A DNA stretch of 64,000 bases from Acidobacteriota bacterium (GCA_021324935.1 JAJPIE010000038.1:37138-101137); one strand, 5' to 3'. Positions 27,959-37,626 are shown, counted from the first letter of the stretch. The notes: generated by a model not told the origin, from the sequence alone. Numbers and translations are program-made.

Positions 27959-28993
27959 ATGGCCATGACGACAACCGCTCTGCCGCCACTGACGAGGAAG
28001 GATTTCCAGACGGACCAGGAAGTGCGGTGGTGCCCGGGTTGCGGGGACTACGCGATTCTGGCCGCGGTGCAATCAGTGTTTCCCGAGCTGGGGATCCCGC
28101 GGGAGAAGTTCGTGGTGGTTTCGGGGATCGGATGCTCGAGCCGGTTTCCCTACTACATGAACACGTACGGCTTCCATTCGATTCATGGACGCGCGCCGGC
28201 GATTGCCACGGGAGTGAAGATCGCGAATCCGGAACTGGAAGTGTGGATGGCGACGGGGGACGGCGACGCGCTGGCGATCGGGGGGAATCACACGATTCAC
28301 ATGTTGCGGCGCAATGTAGGGATCAAGGTGCTGCTTTTCAACAACCGGATATACGGGCTGACGAAAGGACAGTATTCACCGACGTCGGAATTCCACAAAA
28401 TCACGAAATCGACGCCGTTTGGCTCGCCGGACCGGCCGTTCAATCCAGTTTCGCTGGCGATTGGAGCGGAAGCGACGTTCGTGGCGCGATCGGTGGATAT
28501 TTTCCAGGCGCATCTGAAGGACACGTTGCGCGCAGCCGCAGCGCACAAGGGCTCGGCTTTCGTGGAGATTCTGCAAAACTGCAACATCTTCAACGATGGA
28601 GCTTGGGTGAGCTTGACGGAAAAAGACGCGCGCAGCGAGCACGTGATTCAGATCGAGCACGGGAAGCCGCTGGTATTCGGCAAGAATCGGGACAAAGGCA
28701 TTCGCCGCAAGCCGGATGGAGACATCGAAGTTGTAGCCCTGGGCAACGGAGTCACCGAGGCGGACCTGATCGTCCACGATGCGCACCACCCGAGGCCGTC
28801 GTACGCCTTCCTGCTGTCGCACATGGAAGGGCGGCCGGGCTTTCCGACGCCCATCGGGGTGCTTCGCGCGTGGGACGACCTGCCACGCTATGAGGACGTG
28901 GTGAACAACCAGGTTGGTGAAATCATTCAGCAAAAAGGCCCCGGCGACCTGAAGAAACTGCTGCAGGGCGGCGATACATGGGAAGTGAAATAG
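27959..28993 (+). CDS. korB: 2-oxoacid:ferredoxin oxidoreductase, beta subunit
   Basis: This 344-residue subunit binds thiamine diphosphate: the motif ATGDGDALAIGGNHTIHMLR with NNRIYGLTKGQ is the TPP-Mg site. The Cys pair in WCPGCGDY, with C-S in GIGCSSRFPYY, matches ligands of the single [4Fe-4S] cluster of this family. The N-terminus is like KorB (2-oxoglutarate type) rather than pyruvate synthase beta. GGAGATGGCC lies at the start and the gene is three bases from korA. Confidence 0.93.
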   Translation: MAMTTTALPPLTRKDFQTDQEVRWCPGCGDYAILAAVQSVFPELGIPREKFVVVSGIGCSSRFPYYMNTYGFHSIHGRAPAIATGVKIANPELEVWMATGDGDALAIGGNHTIHMLRRNVGIKVLLFNNRIYGLTKGQYSPTSEFHKITKSTPFGSPDRPFNPVSLAIGAEATFVARSVDIFQAHLKDTLRAAAAHKGSAFVEILQNCNIFNDGAWVSLTEKDARSEHVIQIEHGKPLVFGKNRDKGIRRKPDGDIEVVALGNGVTEADLIVHDAHHPRPSYAFLLSHMEGRPGFPTPIGVLRAWDDLPRYEDVVNNQVGEIIQQKGPGDLKKLLQGGDTWEVK

Positions 28994-29239
28994 GCGACCG
29001 GCCGAAGCGTTTCTCCTTCCTGTAAGAGCGCTTGGACTGACGATTCGCGGCTATTCTTGGCCCCTGAGAGGCGGGAGGTTTGCTCCCTGGCATCGGAGCG
29101 GGAAAGCGCACTCCTCGTAAAAACTCCGCTTCGCAACCAAAACGGCTCTTGGGAATTCGTTTCCATTCTTCTATTTCTTTTCAATTGCGTGAAACCAGAA
29201 ACGGGGTGTTTCATCTAAACTGTTAGCTGGAACTCCCCC

Positions 29240-30613
29240 ATGGACTCGGACACGCCCAACCTGATTCCGTTTTCGCTCCTCGGCGACGCGGACCCCGCCC
29301 CTCCGATGATGTACACCACGCAACCGGAGCAGGCGCAGAGCATTGCGCTGCTCTATGAGATCAGTCACGAACTGACGTCCATCCTAGACCGCGAAGAGCT
29401 GTTGCGGCGCATCGCGGAACGCGTGAAAAAGCTGGTGGATTATCACGTCTTCAGCGTGATGCTGTGGAACGAGTCCGAGCAGATGCTGGAGAGCGTGTTC
29501 GCGCAGCGCTACGACAACGATGCGCTGCCCTCGCGATTCCAGATGCCGTTGCACCAGGGAATCACGGGAGCGGCGGCGGCAGAGCGGCGAACGATTCGGG
29601 TGGTGGATGTGCGACTGGATCCGCGGTACGTGGCGTGCGAAAGCGAAGTGGAAGTACGATCGGAGCTGGTGGTGCCGCTGCTGCTGCAGGACCGGCTGAT
29701 CGGCGTGCTGGACCTGGAGAGCACGGTGCCGCATGCCTTCAGCGCGGAGCACGAGCGCCTGCTGAACATTCTGGGATCGTATATTGCGGTGGCACTGGAA
29801 AATTCGCGGCTGTTTGCAGAGGCGCGCGAAAACCAGGCGCGGCTGCTGAACGACCTGGAGACCGCGCGGGAAATCCAGCGGCAACTCCTGCCCAGCGGGG
29901 CGAAAGAGATTCCCGGGCTCGACCTGGCGACGGCCTACGTGCCGGCGCGGGAACTGGGCGGGGATTTTTACGATTTGCTGCCCTATGGCGTGGGGCGGCT
30001 GGCGATTGCCATCGGCGACGTTTCGGAGAAGGGGACGGCCGCGGCGTTGTATGGCTCGCTGGCCATCGGCATTCTGCGCGAACTGGTGCACGACAACGAG
30101 TCTTCGCCCTCGGCGATGCTCGAGCAATTGAATGGGCGGCTGCTGGCGGCGCGGCTGGACGCGCGCTTCATCGCTATGCAGTTTGCGATTTACGACGCCG
30201 CGTTGCGCGAATTGACCATTTCGAACGCCGGAGGCACGCTGCCGCTGCTGATTCGCGACCGCGAAGTCTCGGAGATCAGCATCTCCGGAATGCCACTGGG
30301 GCTGCTGCCGGAAGCGGAGTACGACGAAGTGCGGTTGAATTTATCTCCCGGAGACGTGGTGGTGTTTGCGTCCGACGGAATTCAGGAAGCAATGAACCGC
30401 GAGCAGGAAGAGTTTGGCGTGGAACGGCTGAAAGAACTGCTGACAACGGTGAGCCCGGCCGATCCGGGCTTTAAGGTGGCGCAACGCATCGTGAAAGCCA
30501 CCGACGAGCATACGGGTCCGGGGCGCATGCCGCACGACGACCGCACGCTGATGATTCTGCGCGTGACAGAAGAAGCCGAAGCGGATTTTTCGAAACTTCC
30601 CATCATTTATTAA
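29240..30613 (+). CDS. GAF domain - PP2C (SpoIIE/RsbU) phosphatase
   Basis: The 457-residue soluble protein has a GAF sensor domain (about 35-185) and a PP2C-type SpoIIE phosphatase (about 215-445). Phosphatase metal-site motifs are visible: GGDFYDLL, GDVSEKGTAAAL and FASDGIQEAMN. A short linker (about 190-215; LLNDLETAREIQRQLLP) is the coupling helix usual in RsbU-like proteins. Such enzymes dephosphorylate anti-sigma antagonists in partner-switching stress pathways. No anti-sigma antagonist or RsbW-like kinase is adjacent, so the target is elsewhere. Confidence 0.92.
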   Translation: MDSDTPNLIPFSLLGDADPAPPMMYTTQPEQAQSIALLYEISHELTSILDREELLRRIAERVKKLVDYHVFSVMLWNESEQMLESVFAQRYDNDALPSRFQMPLHQGITGAAAAERRTIRVVDVRLDPRYVACESEVEVRSELVVPLLLQDRLIGVLDLESTVPHAFSAEHERLLNILGSYIAVALENSRLFAEARENQARLLNDLETAREIQRQLLPSGAKEIPGLDLATAYVPARELGGDFYDLLPYGVGRLAIAIGDVSEKGTAAALYGSLAIGILRELVHDNESSPSAMLEQLNGRLLAARLDARFIAMQFAIYDAALRELTISNAGGTLPLLIRDREVSEISISGMPLGLLPEAEYDEVRLNLSPGDVVVFASDGIQEAMNREQEEFGVERLKELLTTVSPADPGFKVAQRIVKATDEHTGPGRMPHDDRTLMILRVTEEAEADFSKLPIIY

Positions 30614-30678
30614 GGAACGCATTCGCGGCAGGCGCGTGCTTTTCTTTGCCTCGGGATGCGGGAATCGTGTGACTGCGG

Positions 30679-30706
30679 GGTGGCCGATCTGAAGTTAGGC
30701 CACTAC
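30679..30706. repeat. Dispersed palindromic repeat, family 1, copy C
   Basis: Starts GGTGGCCGATCT and ends TTAGGCCACTAC. One arm has a C-to-A change compared with copy B (TTAGGCC instead of TTCGGCC). It lies between the phosphatase gene and the PLP enzyme gene. Confidence 0.75.
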
Positions 30707-30893
30707 ATGGGGGATTCGCGGGGGCAGTGGCGTGGGAGAGGCCATCCCTGGCAGCTTTCCGCAATTCCCGACAAAAGTGAAACGCGAGAGGTGTTTCAGG
30801 GGTCACAGAAACGGCGACAGCCGAGGGGGTAGGATGGTGGCCACTGAAGGTGCGGATTGCGGTGACTTTGAAAAGCACACTGAAGGGTGACCT

Positions 30894-32159
30894 ATGCCGG
30901 AAGACGTGAACCACAAAACGCAGGAGTTGAGGCCGACAACGAAAATATTGACGCGGGGATTCGATCCGAGCTTGTCGGTGGGTTCGGCGCGTCCGGCGGT
31001 GTTCCGGAGCTCTACCTATGTGTTCTCAAGCCCGGAAGCGGCCGAGAGAGCGTTTGATATCGCGAACGGTCGCGGGCACCCGGAAGCCAACGAGAAAGTG
31101 GATTTGATTTATGCGCGGCTGAATCACCCGAACGCGGAGATTCTGGAGGCGCAGACGGTGCCGCTGGAACCGGGGGCGGAAGCAGCGGTGGTGTTCAATT
31201 CCGGGATGGCCGCGATTGTGACGACGCTGCTGACGTTTTTGCGGCCGGGCCAGAGCGTGGTCTACACCGTGCCGATTTACGGCGGGACGCAGCATTTTCT
31301 GCGGGATTTTCTGCCGGGATGGGGCGTGAAGACGATTCCGGTTGCCGCCGGACAGGGAGCGCGACTGGATGAGGCGGTTCGCGGGGCGGAGAATCTCGGC
31401 GTGGTGCTGGTGGAGACGCCAGCGAATCCGACGCTGGTGATGACGGACCTGCGGCGGGCGGCGCAGACGGCGGCCAACTACAAGGGTTTGCGGGGAATGC
31501 GCCGGCCGCTGGTGATGGTGGACAACACGCTGCTGGGGCCGGCGTTCCAGCATCCGCTGACGCTGGGCGCGGACCTGGTGCTCTATTCGGCCACAAAATA
31601 TTTATCGGGGTTCAGCGACTTGCTGGCGGGCATGGTGCTGGCGAAAGATCCGGAACTGGTGCAGCAGATCCGGCTGCAGCGGCATTTGTTCGGCAACATT
31701 CTGCAGCCGGATGAATGCTGGCTGCTGGACGGGCGGCTGCCCACCGTGGTGTTGCGAATGAACCGCCAGAGCAAGAACGCGCAACGCATCGCGGAACATC
31801 TGGCGGGTCACCCGAAGATCGCGCGCGTGATGTATCCGACGCTGTTCTCGGATGCGGACCAGAGCCTGATCTTTCACGCACAGTGCGATTTTCCGGGGGC
31901 GATGTTTTCGCTCGAATTGAAGGGCGGGAAGCCCGCGGCGTTCGAGTTTTTGCGCAATTTGCGGCTGGCGCGAAACGCGGTGTCGCTTGGAGGGGTGGAA
32001 ACGCTGGCCTGCCATCCGAAAACGACGACGCACTCCGGTTATACGGAGGAAGAGTTCCGGCAGGCGGGCGTGACCGACGGGCTGGTGCGGGTTTCGGTGG
32101 GCATCGAGCACTGGCGCGACCTGCTGGCGGATTTTGAGCAGGCGCTGGAGACGACCTAG
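30894..32159 (+). CDS. Cystathionine gamma-synthase / methionine gamma-lyase family PLP enzyme
   Basis: A 421-residue Cys/Met-metabolism PLP enzyme. The cofactor Lys is Lys235 in YSATKYLSG; FNSGMAAIVT binds the phosphate and VETPANPTLVMTDL contributes the Asp under the ring. C-terminal SLGGVETLACHP is also standard. Members interconvert cystathionine, homocysteine, O-acylhomoserine and methionine, or cleave methionine to methanethiol, and sequence alone does not separate these. The N-terminal 20 residues are longer than in typical MetB. It stands alone; the ATG follows GAAGGGTGA. Confidence 0.9.
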   Translation: MPEDVNHKTQELRPTTKILTRGFDPSLSVGSARPAVFRSSTYVFSSPEAAERAFDIANGRGHPEANEKVDLIYARLNHPNAEILEAQTVPLEPGAEAAVVFNSGMAAIVTTLLTFLRPGQSVVYTVPIYGGTQHFLRDFLPGWGVKTIPVAAGQGARLDEAVRGAENLGVVLVETPANPTLVMTDLRRAAQTAANYKGLRGMRRPLVMVDNTLLGPAFQHPLTLGADLVLYSATKYLSGFSDLLAGMVLAKDPELVQQIRLQRHLFGNILQPDECWLLDGRLPTVVLRMNRQSKNAQRIAEHLAGHPKIARVMYPTLFSDADQSLIFHAQCDFPGAMFSLELKGGKPAAFEFLRNLRLARNAVSLGGVETLACHPKTTTHSGYTEEEFRQAGVTDGLVRVSVGIEHWRDLLADFEQALETT

Positions 32160-32321
32160 AAGTTCGGTTGAGGGTCATCAGGGACTGAAGCCCCAGGTTG
32201 TCTGCCGTGGTTTGGCACGCTAAAGCCGGGCCCTATCGCCCCTCTTCCCCGCTTTTCTGCACCGCTATTCATCGATAAAAGGGGCTGAATTCCTGCTTAG
32301 GATGAGGCCGGGCGGCTGGAT

Positions 32322-32909
32322 CTATTTCAGGACTTCGGGTGCGCGCGCAACAAGATCCTTCTTGAGATCATCCTGCACGGGTTTCGCCCCGAACCAGATA
32401 GAAAAGACGGAAGTGGCGAAAGCCTTGTCGTTGATGGGAGATTTTTCGGCGCCGGCGACTTTTGTCGTCAAGCCGGTGCCAGGAACCCAAGAGATGACAA
32501 TTTCCTGCCCGGTCTTGATGTCGTTGAAGTACGCAAGCCAAGCTTCCGTGTTTGGTCCCGCGTTGCCCAGGGATTCGCGAAAGGCATCACGGACCTGGCT
32601 GGTGCTGACGTCGCGGAGGAATTTCATAACCATCGATTTGTGGAAATCGCCATTCACGAGCTGTTGATAGAGTTCGGGGGAACCCGCCTTCCCTTTCAAA
32701 GATCCCGTGGCGGCGGAATCGGCAACATAAAGGCCCGCCGCATAAACTTTGACTTTAAGAAATGTTTTGGTGCGGAGGCCGGTGCCGAGGAGAGTGGAGT
32801 CGGCGAGCTTCACGGCGAACTTCGTGCCGGTGTGGAATTCGGCGACTTCCTGGGCCGGAAGAGAAGCTGCAACTGAGAGCAGAAGGAATGGGGCGAACAG
32901 ACGGACCAT
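32322..32909 (-). CDS. Secreted chalcone isomerase-like protein
   Basis: The 195-residue product starts MVRLFAPFLLLSVAASLPAQ, a signal peptide, with AAGGAG six bases before the ATG. The mature part follows the bacterial chalcone-isomerase-like domain (PF16036): GTGLRTKTFLKVKVYAAGLY, then a Lys-rich helix, VSTSQVRDAFRESL and PINDKAFATSVFSIWFG. The bacterial members lack a proven catalytic role and may bind fatty acids in the periplasm. An ATG 11 codons upstream is in frame but spoils the signal. No operon partner is clear. Confidence 0.85.
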   Translation of the reverse strand: MVRLFAPFLLLSVAASLPAQEVAEFHTGTKFAVKLADSTLLGTGLRTKTFLKVKVYAAGLYVADSAATGSLKGKAGSPELYQQLVNGDFHKSMVMKFLRDVSTSQVRDAFRESLGNAGPNTEAWLAYFNDIKTGQEIVISWVPGTGLTTKVAGAEKSPINDKAFATSVFSIWFGAKPVQDDLKKDLVARAPEVLK

Positions 32910-33003
32910 GGGTTTCTCCTTTCGACTGTGCTGGGCCGTCAACCAGCTGAAAGCTGACGGACGAAGCGTGCGTCTTCCCGGAGCGAAGGAGCGGAAGATA
33001 TAG

Positions 33004-34461
33004 TTACGCTGGATACTTGCAGGCCAGCGTCTCGGCGGTGAAAATCGCGAGCCGGCGAAAAATCGCGCCGGCTTGCTCCTCTTTTTCGACCGGAGGCAGT
33101 TTCAGATGCTGGGCGACGGCGGCTTCGATGACCCGCAGCTCCCCGGCGGGCGCAAGTTTAGCGAGGTGCTCGAACAGCAGCTTGTGCGCCTGCTTGCGCT
33201 CGATGACCTCCATGCCGTCGAGAATCTGGCGGTGCGAAGTGCCTTCCCAGATGGCGAGGATCATGGCTTCGCGCAGCCAACGCTCGATGCCAAATTCCGC
33301 GAGCGTGCCGAGTCCGCCGTGAATTTCCATAGCCCACTTGGCGGTGTCCACGGCAAATTCCGCGGTCCAGTATTTGGCAAGGTGAGCGATCAGGCGGAAG
33401 AGATGGTAGCGATCGGAATAGGGTGGGCGCTGCATCCAGACGTCGTTGAGAAGTTCGACGGAGTCCCAGGCGAGGGCAAAAGCGGCGCGCAGACCCCGGA
33501 AACGCGTTTCAAACTGCTGGCGAAGCAGAGGCTGATCCACGATGGGCTTCCCGAAAGCCGCGCGGCGTTCAGCGTAGGCTAGCGCATCGGCCATGGAGCG
33601 TTGCGCGAGCGAGACAGCCACTACACTGTTGGCAATGCGAGAAAGATTGAGAACTTCGAGAATCAGATAAATTCCGGCATCGGCCGATCCCAGCAGATAG
33701 GCTTCACTGTCGCGGAGCTCGATTTCGCCGGTGGGGACGGAGCGCGTGGCGATTTTGTCCTTGAGGCGGCGGAGGAAGCAGTTGAGCGAGCCATCGGCGC
33801 GGCGACGCGGCACCAGATAGAGGGCAAGCCCACGCACACCGGCGGGAGCGCCTTCGGGACGCGCGGCGGCAACGGCGAGATCAGCGATGGCATTGCTGCA
33901 AAAATATTTGTCGCCAGTAAGAAGCCAGGCGTCACTCACGGGTCGCGCGATGGTTTTCACCGCGGCACCCAGATCGGAGCCACCCGCGATTTCGGTCATC
34001 CAGGTGGCGCCTTGCCAGACGGAATCATCTTTGCGCAGAAGATGAGGAAGAAACTGCGCCTGCAATTCCGGGGCGCCGTATTTGGCGAGCGGAACGGCGG
34101 TGCCGAGCGAAACGGTATAGGGACAGCACACGCCGGGGTCGTAGAACGAAATGGTGTACATCAATTCATAGGTGGGCAGCAGGGATTTTTCTTCCAGCGC
34201 GCGCCACACGGCACCGGCGCGATAGCCACGGCGCAACATGGTGAAATATTCGGGGATGTAAAGAATTTCGTCGGCGCGCGTGCCGAAGCGATCGAACATG
34301 CGCACCCAGGGCGTGCCGGCGCGGTCGACGGCGTTGGAAATGGCGACGCCGTCAGTGGACCACCACGTTTGTTCGGTTTCGAGCAGCGACAGGTGTTGAA
34401 ATTGCGAGAGATTGGCGCGCAGAAAATTCAGCGGAGATCGCAGAAGTTCAAGATTAGTCAT
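33004..34461 (-). CDS. Acyl-CoA dehydrogenase (AidB-like)
   Basis: A 485-residue FAD flavoprotein of the acyl-CoA dehydrogenase superfamily. Landmarks are WQGATWMTEIAGGSDLGA (flavin/substrate loop), LNLSRIANSVVAVSLAQRSM, AYAERRAAFGKPIVDQP, and near the end the flavin-contact segment MEIHGGLGTLAEFGIERWLR with the IWEGTSHRQILDG signature. The N-terminus lacks the usual helical bundle start and the protein is longer than SCAD, resembling AidB and the FadE-like acyl-CoA dehydrogenases. With the thiolase and 3-hydroxyacyl-CoA dehydrogenase of this window it could serve fatty-acid or branched-chain degradation, but the genes are not linked. Confidence 0.92.
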   Translation of the reverse strand: MTNLELLRSPLNFLRANLSQFQHLSLLETEQTWWSTDGVAISNAVDRAGTPWVRMFDRFGTRADEILYIPEYFTMLRRGYRAGAVWRALEEKSLLPTYELMYTISFYDPGVCCPYTVSLGTAVPLAKYGAPELQAQFLPHLLRKDDSVWQGATWMTEIAGGSDLGAAVKTIARPVSDAWLLTGDKYFCSNAIADLAVAAARPEGAPAGVRGLALYLVPRRRADGSLNCFLRRLKDKIATRSVPTGEIELRDSEAYLLGSADAGIYLILEVLNLSRIANSVVAVSLAQRSMADALAYAERRAAFGKPIVDQPLLRQQFETRFRGLRAAFALAWDSVELLNDVWMQRPPYSDRYHLFRLIAHLAKYWTAEFAVDTAKWAMEIHGGLGTLAEFGIERWLREAMILAIWEGTSHRQILDGMEVIERKQAHKLLFEHLAKLAPAGELRVIEAAVAQHLKLPPVEKEEQAGAIFRRLAIFTAETLACKYPA

Positions 34462-34520
34462 TTGAGTGGATGCTAGGAGAAGGGTGGCGAGGCGTCAAGG
34501 TTATGGAGCACGGCGGGAGA

Positions 34521-34543
34521 AGAACACAGGCTGAAGCCGGTGT
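34521..34543. repeat. Dispersed repeat, family 2 (CAGGCTGAAGCC), copy A
   Basis: AGAACACAGGCTGAAGCC is shared, with few changes, with 60585-60606. Its centre forms a short hairpin: AGGCT, GA loop, then AGCC, imperfect in this copy. It lies directly before a family 1 copy. Confidence 0.5.
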
Positions 34544-34547
34544 TACC

Positions 34548-34575
34548 AGTGGCCGATCTGAAGTTCGGCCAGTAC
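34548..34575. repeat. Dispersed palindromic repeat, family 1, copy D
   Basis: Starts AGTGGCCGATCT and ends TTCGGCCAGTAC. A more diverged relative, ending GTAGCCGCTAC, lies at 34621-34647 and overlaps the stop of the pirin gene. Confidence 0.75.
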
Positions 34576-34641
34576 ATTGTTCGGAGGGCGGCTCCACGGG
34601 CTGAGGATGGAACATCAAGATGGGCCACCTGAAGGTAGCCG

Positions 34642-35550
34642 CTACTGCTTGGGATTGAGGAAGGTGCCGCGGTCGAGTTCGTCGAAGGCCAGGCGGAGTT
34701 CGGCCTGGGTGTTCATGACGATGGGGCCGTACCAGGCGACGGGTTCTTCGAGAGGCTTGCCGGACACCAGCAGGAAACGGATGCCATCGTCGCCAGCCTG
34801 CACCATCACTTCGTCGCCGCGATCGAAAAGCACGAGGGAGCGGTTGTCGGCCTCGGAAGGCGGCCTGGTGTCGAGCCAGGCGACAGGCTCGGTGGGAACT
34901 TCGAGAGGTTCGGAAGCGTTGCAGAACTTCCCCGCCCCGGAGAAAACATAGGCGAAGGCGTGGCGTGTGATTTCGACAGGAAGAACCTTGCGTTTGCCGG
35001 GCGGGACCGCGACGTCGATATAAACAGGATCGGCGGCGATGCCTTCGACCGGGCCACGCTTGCCCCAGAAACTACCGCAGACGATACGCACGCTGGTGCC
35101 GTCATCGTCGGTAATTTCGGGAATTTCGGGCGCTTTTACCTCCTGGTAGCGCGGCTCGGTCATTTTCAGCGAGGAAGGGAGATTTGCCCACAACTGGAAG
35201 CCGTGCATCCGGCCGACAAGGTCCCCTTTGGGCATCTCCTGATGAATGATGCCGCGGCCGGCGGTCATCCACTGCACATCGCCGGGGGCGATGGCACCGT
35301 GATTGCCGAGGCTGTCTTTGTGCTCGACAGTGCCGGCGAGAACATAGGTGATGGTCTCAATGCCGCGATGCGGATGCCAGGGGAAGCCGGCGAGATAATC
35401 CTCGGGAACATCGTTGCGGAAATCATCGAGCAAAAGGAATGGATCGAAATCGGTGGTGTTGCCAAAGCCAAAGGCGCGGCGAAGGTGGACGCCCGCGCCT
35501 TCGCGGGTGGGCTTGGATTTCACCAGACGCTTTACGGGGCGGATGGACAT
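34642..35550 (-). CDS. Pirin family protein
   Basis: This 302-residue bicupin protein has the N-terminal metal-binding pattern of pirins: FGNTTDFDPFLLLDDF and GFPWHPHRGIETITYVLAG, and GIIHQEMP completes the ligand set of three His and one Glu. Bacterial pirins include a quercetinase (YhhW) and regulators of pyruvate dehydrogenase; the role here cannot be read from sequence. CTGGAGG six bases before the ATG gives a good start. The C-terminal cupin is intact. Confidence 0.93.
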   Translation of the reverse strand: MSIRPVKRLVKSKPTREGAGVHLRRAFGFGNTTDFDPFLLLDDFRNDVPEDYLAGFPWHPHRGIETITYVLAGTVEHKDSLGNHGAIAPGDVQWMTAGRGIIHQEMPKGDLVGRMHGFQLWANLPSSLKMTEPRYQEVKAPEIPEITDDDGTSVRIVCGSFWGKRGPVEGIAADPVYIDVAVPPGKRKVLPVEITRHAFAYVFSGAGKFCNASEPLEVPTEPVAWLDTRPPSEADNRSLVLFDRGDEVMVQAGDDGIRFLLVSGKPLEEPVAWYGPIVMNTQAELRLAFDELDRGTFLNPKQ

Positions 35551-35694
35551 GAGACCTCCAGGCGACTAGGCAGCCGAGCCGATTTAAGCATGCGAGGAGT
35601 CTTTTGAATAGATGTGGATTCTCGCGGGATGGATACAGCAAGGAGCACGAGCGCGATGGGACGGAGGCGAGTGGGCCGCGAGGTAAGCGCCAGG

Positions 35695-36972
35695 TCAGCG
35701 AGTGCGGCTTGCGCCGGTAGAATTCGCCTGCGCCTGGAGTTGGTCGGTTTGCTCCATCAAGGGGAGCCACTGTTCGCGGACGGCGGCAAATTCCGCCCAG
35801 TTTTTCTTGCTAACGGGTTCGGAGGGCGGGAGGCCCAGAGTTTCGAAATTTCTGAATTGACCCTTTTGCGCGATGCGGAAATCGAGATGGGGGCCGGTGG
35901 CGAGACCAGTCATGCCGACGAGGCCAATGGTCTTGCCGATGTCGACGTGTTCGCCGGCATGCACAAAAATCCGCGAGAGGTGCAGATAATAGGTTTCGTA
36001 GCCGTTGCTGTGAACGATGTGGACCATGTTGCCGTCGCCACCCTTGCGCCCCGCAAAAATGACGCGGCCGCTGCCGATGGACTGCACTGGCGTGCCAGTG
36101 GGGGCCCCGTAGTCGGTGCCGAGGTGCGGGCGATACATCTTGAGAATGGGATGAAAGCGCGCCTTGCTGAAATGCGAGGTGACCGGCGCGGCGAATTTCA
36201 ACGGTGAGCGCAGAAATGCTTTCTGGAGCGATTTTCCGTCCGCGGTGTAATAGGCGGGATGGCCTTCGGGATCGTGGAAGAGCAAAGCGTCATATTTTTT
36301 GGAGCCGTTCAGATATTCCGCGGCAAGAATGCGGCCATAGGCGGCGGTTTCTCCATTGCCGTACTTCTTTTTTTCAAGGACGATGCGAAAGGTATCGCCA
36401 CGGCGGGGATCGGTGTAAAAGTCGAGGTCGTAGCCGAAGATTTGCGCCAGGCGCATGGCGATCTCGGGAGATTCGCCGGCGTCCTCAACGGCGTTGAAGA
36501 GAGAATCGTCGAGGCGGCCAATAATCACGTCAACCGTGGTGTGCATGGGAATTTCCTGCACTTCGGCGGAGAAGCCCTGGGCCTGCGGCACGATGTGCAG
36601 CATGCGCTCGGCGTCAATTTTATAATCGATCTGGCGAAGCTCGCCTTCCACGGAGCGGCCGACGGTGATGGGATTCCCCGCGCGGAGCTGGCGAAGATTG
36701 TAGGCTTGCTGGGCCGCGGCAGTGGCGTTGGTCACTTCCGCGGGGCTCAAACCAAATTGCTGCAGCGCGTCGGCAAAATGCTCGCCTGAAGGCATTTTGC
36801 GGGCGCTCGGAAGGACGACTTCGGCGCGGATGCGATCGCTTTCAGCGCGGGCGAGAGCGACCTGGCGTTGAAATTCATTGTCGATTTGACGGCGTTTGAA
36901 AAGCGCGTATCCATCCACGAAAACGCCCGCGACAAGCAGCACACCCGCAGCGACCAAAAAGCATCTCTTCAC
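35695..36972 (-). CDS. M23 family metallopeptidase, membrane-anchored
   Basis: The 425-residue product begins with GTG (VKRCFLVAAGVLLVAG) after a purine-rich GGGGGAAG; an in-frame start 35 codons upstream has no protein-like sense. An N-terminal membrane anchor (about 3-22) is followed by a helical segment, a LysM/OapA-like region (about 65-140: LSPAEVTNATAAAQQAYNLR), a second beta domain and the LytM peptidase (about 280-395) with HLGTDYGAPTGTPV and GPHLDF as zinc-binding motifs and HLSR between them. This full MepM-like set suggests an active peptidoglycan endopeptidase working in the periplasm. The C-terminal 25 residues are Gln/Ala-rich. Confidence 0.92.
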   Translation of the reverse strand: MKRCFLVAAGVLLVAGVFVDGYALFKRRQIDNEFQRQVALARAESDRIRAEVVLPSARKMPSGEHFADALQQFGLSPAEVTNATAAAQQAYNLRQLRAGNPITVGRSVEGELRQIDYKIDAERMLHIVPQAQGFSAEVQEIPMHTTVDVIIGRLDDSLFNAVEDAGESPEIAMRLAQIFGYDLDFYTDPRRGDTFRIVLEKKKYGNGETAAYGRILAAEYLNGSKKYDALLFHDPEGHPAYYTADGKSLQKAFLRSPLKFAAPVTSHFSKARFHPILKMYRPHLGTDYGAPTGTPVQSIGSGRVIFAGRKGGDGNMVHIVHSNGYETYYLHLSRIFVHAGEHVDIGKTIGLVGMTGLATGPHLDFRIAQKGQFRNFETLGLPPSEPVSKKNWAEFAAVREQWLPLMEQTDQLQAQANSTGASRTR

Positions 36973-37407
36973 ACTTCCCCCAGAACACGTCGGAATGCGA
37001 CCGCAAATTGCCGGAGAAACCTTCACCCCGCGGCGGCAAACCAGAATAGCGTACGTACACGTTTTGGCCCAAACCACCGCTCACGTCAACCGATTGCAGA
37101 AGACATGCAACCAATCGACAAAGGGGGCCTGCGAAGCGCATCGGAATGAAGGGCCGGGAGTGCGAAGCAGGAGATTAGGCCGGACTGGAAAATGGCTGAG
37201 CGTGCGGCAAAGACGCGCATGAAATTCGGGCCTTCGATCCTGGTGTGCGGAGTTGCGCGATGGCCGCAGGGGGTGCGGCATCTCTTTCAGAAAGTGTGGA
37301 AAATCACGCAGATACGCCTGGGAGCACGCCTTAAGTCTTTACGGTTCAATGGGTAGCTTTGTACCAGAATGGCAAGGGCCGTGCCCTTGTTCGATGGGGG
37401 AGAGAAT
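36973..37407. other. Divergent intergenic region between M23 peptidase and small CXXC protein
   Basis: On the minus strand TTGGGC (37067-37072), 18 bases and TATTCT (37043-37048) make a weak promoter candidate for the peptidase gene. On the plus strand a perfect hairpin, CAAGGGC-CGT-GCCCTTG (37373-37389), lies in the leader of the small protein, ending 18 bases before its ATG, so it could influence ribosome access. Short Arg/His-rich frames here are not believed. Confidence 0.45.
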
Positions 37408-37626
37408 ATGTTCACCGTCGTGATCCATCCGGAAGTTCAGGTCCGTGAAAAACAGCAGTTCCCGGCTTACTGCACTTGCCGCAAATGCCGCCACACGTTT
37501 CATCCCAAGAACGAAGATCAGAGTTGCCTTGAGTTGTGCGATCACTGCCTCGATGAGCAACAAATGCTGCATGAACCGGTGATCAGCGTGCACGTGAAGC
37601 CGCAACCACGACGCGCGGCGAAGTAG
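37408..37626 (+). CDS. Hypothetical small protein with two Cys pairs (zinc-ribbon-like)
   Basis: The 72-residue product begins MFTVVIHPEVQVREKQQFPA and has CTCRKC and CDHC (about residues 23-52), a pattern that could bind zinc as a short ribbon. The rest is basic at the C-terminus (HVKPQPRRAAK). The ATG follows GGGGGAGAG at good distance, so the annotated start 13 codons upstream is not needed. No named family is recognised. It sits alone between two divergent-convergent envelope genes (M23 peptidase and penicillin-binding protein). Confidence 0.65.
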   Translation: MFTVVIHPEVQVREKQQFPAYCTCRKCRHTFHPKNEDQSCLELCDHCLDEQQMLHEPVISVHVKPQPRRAAK

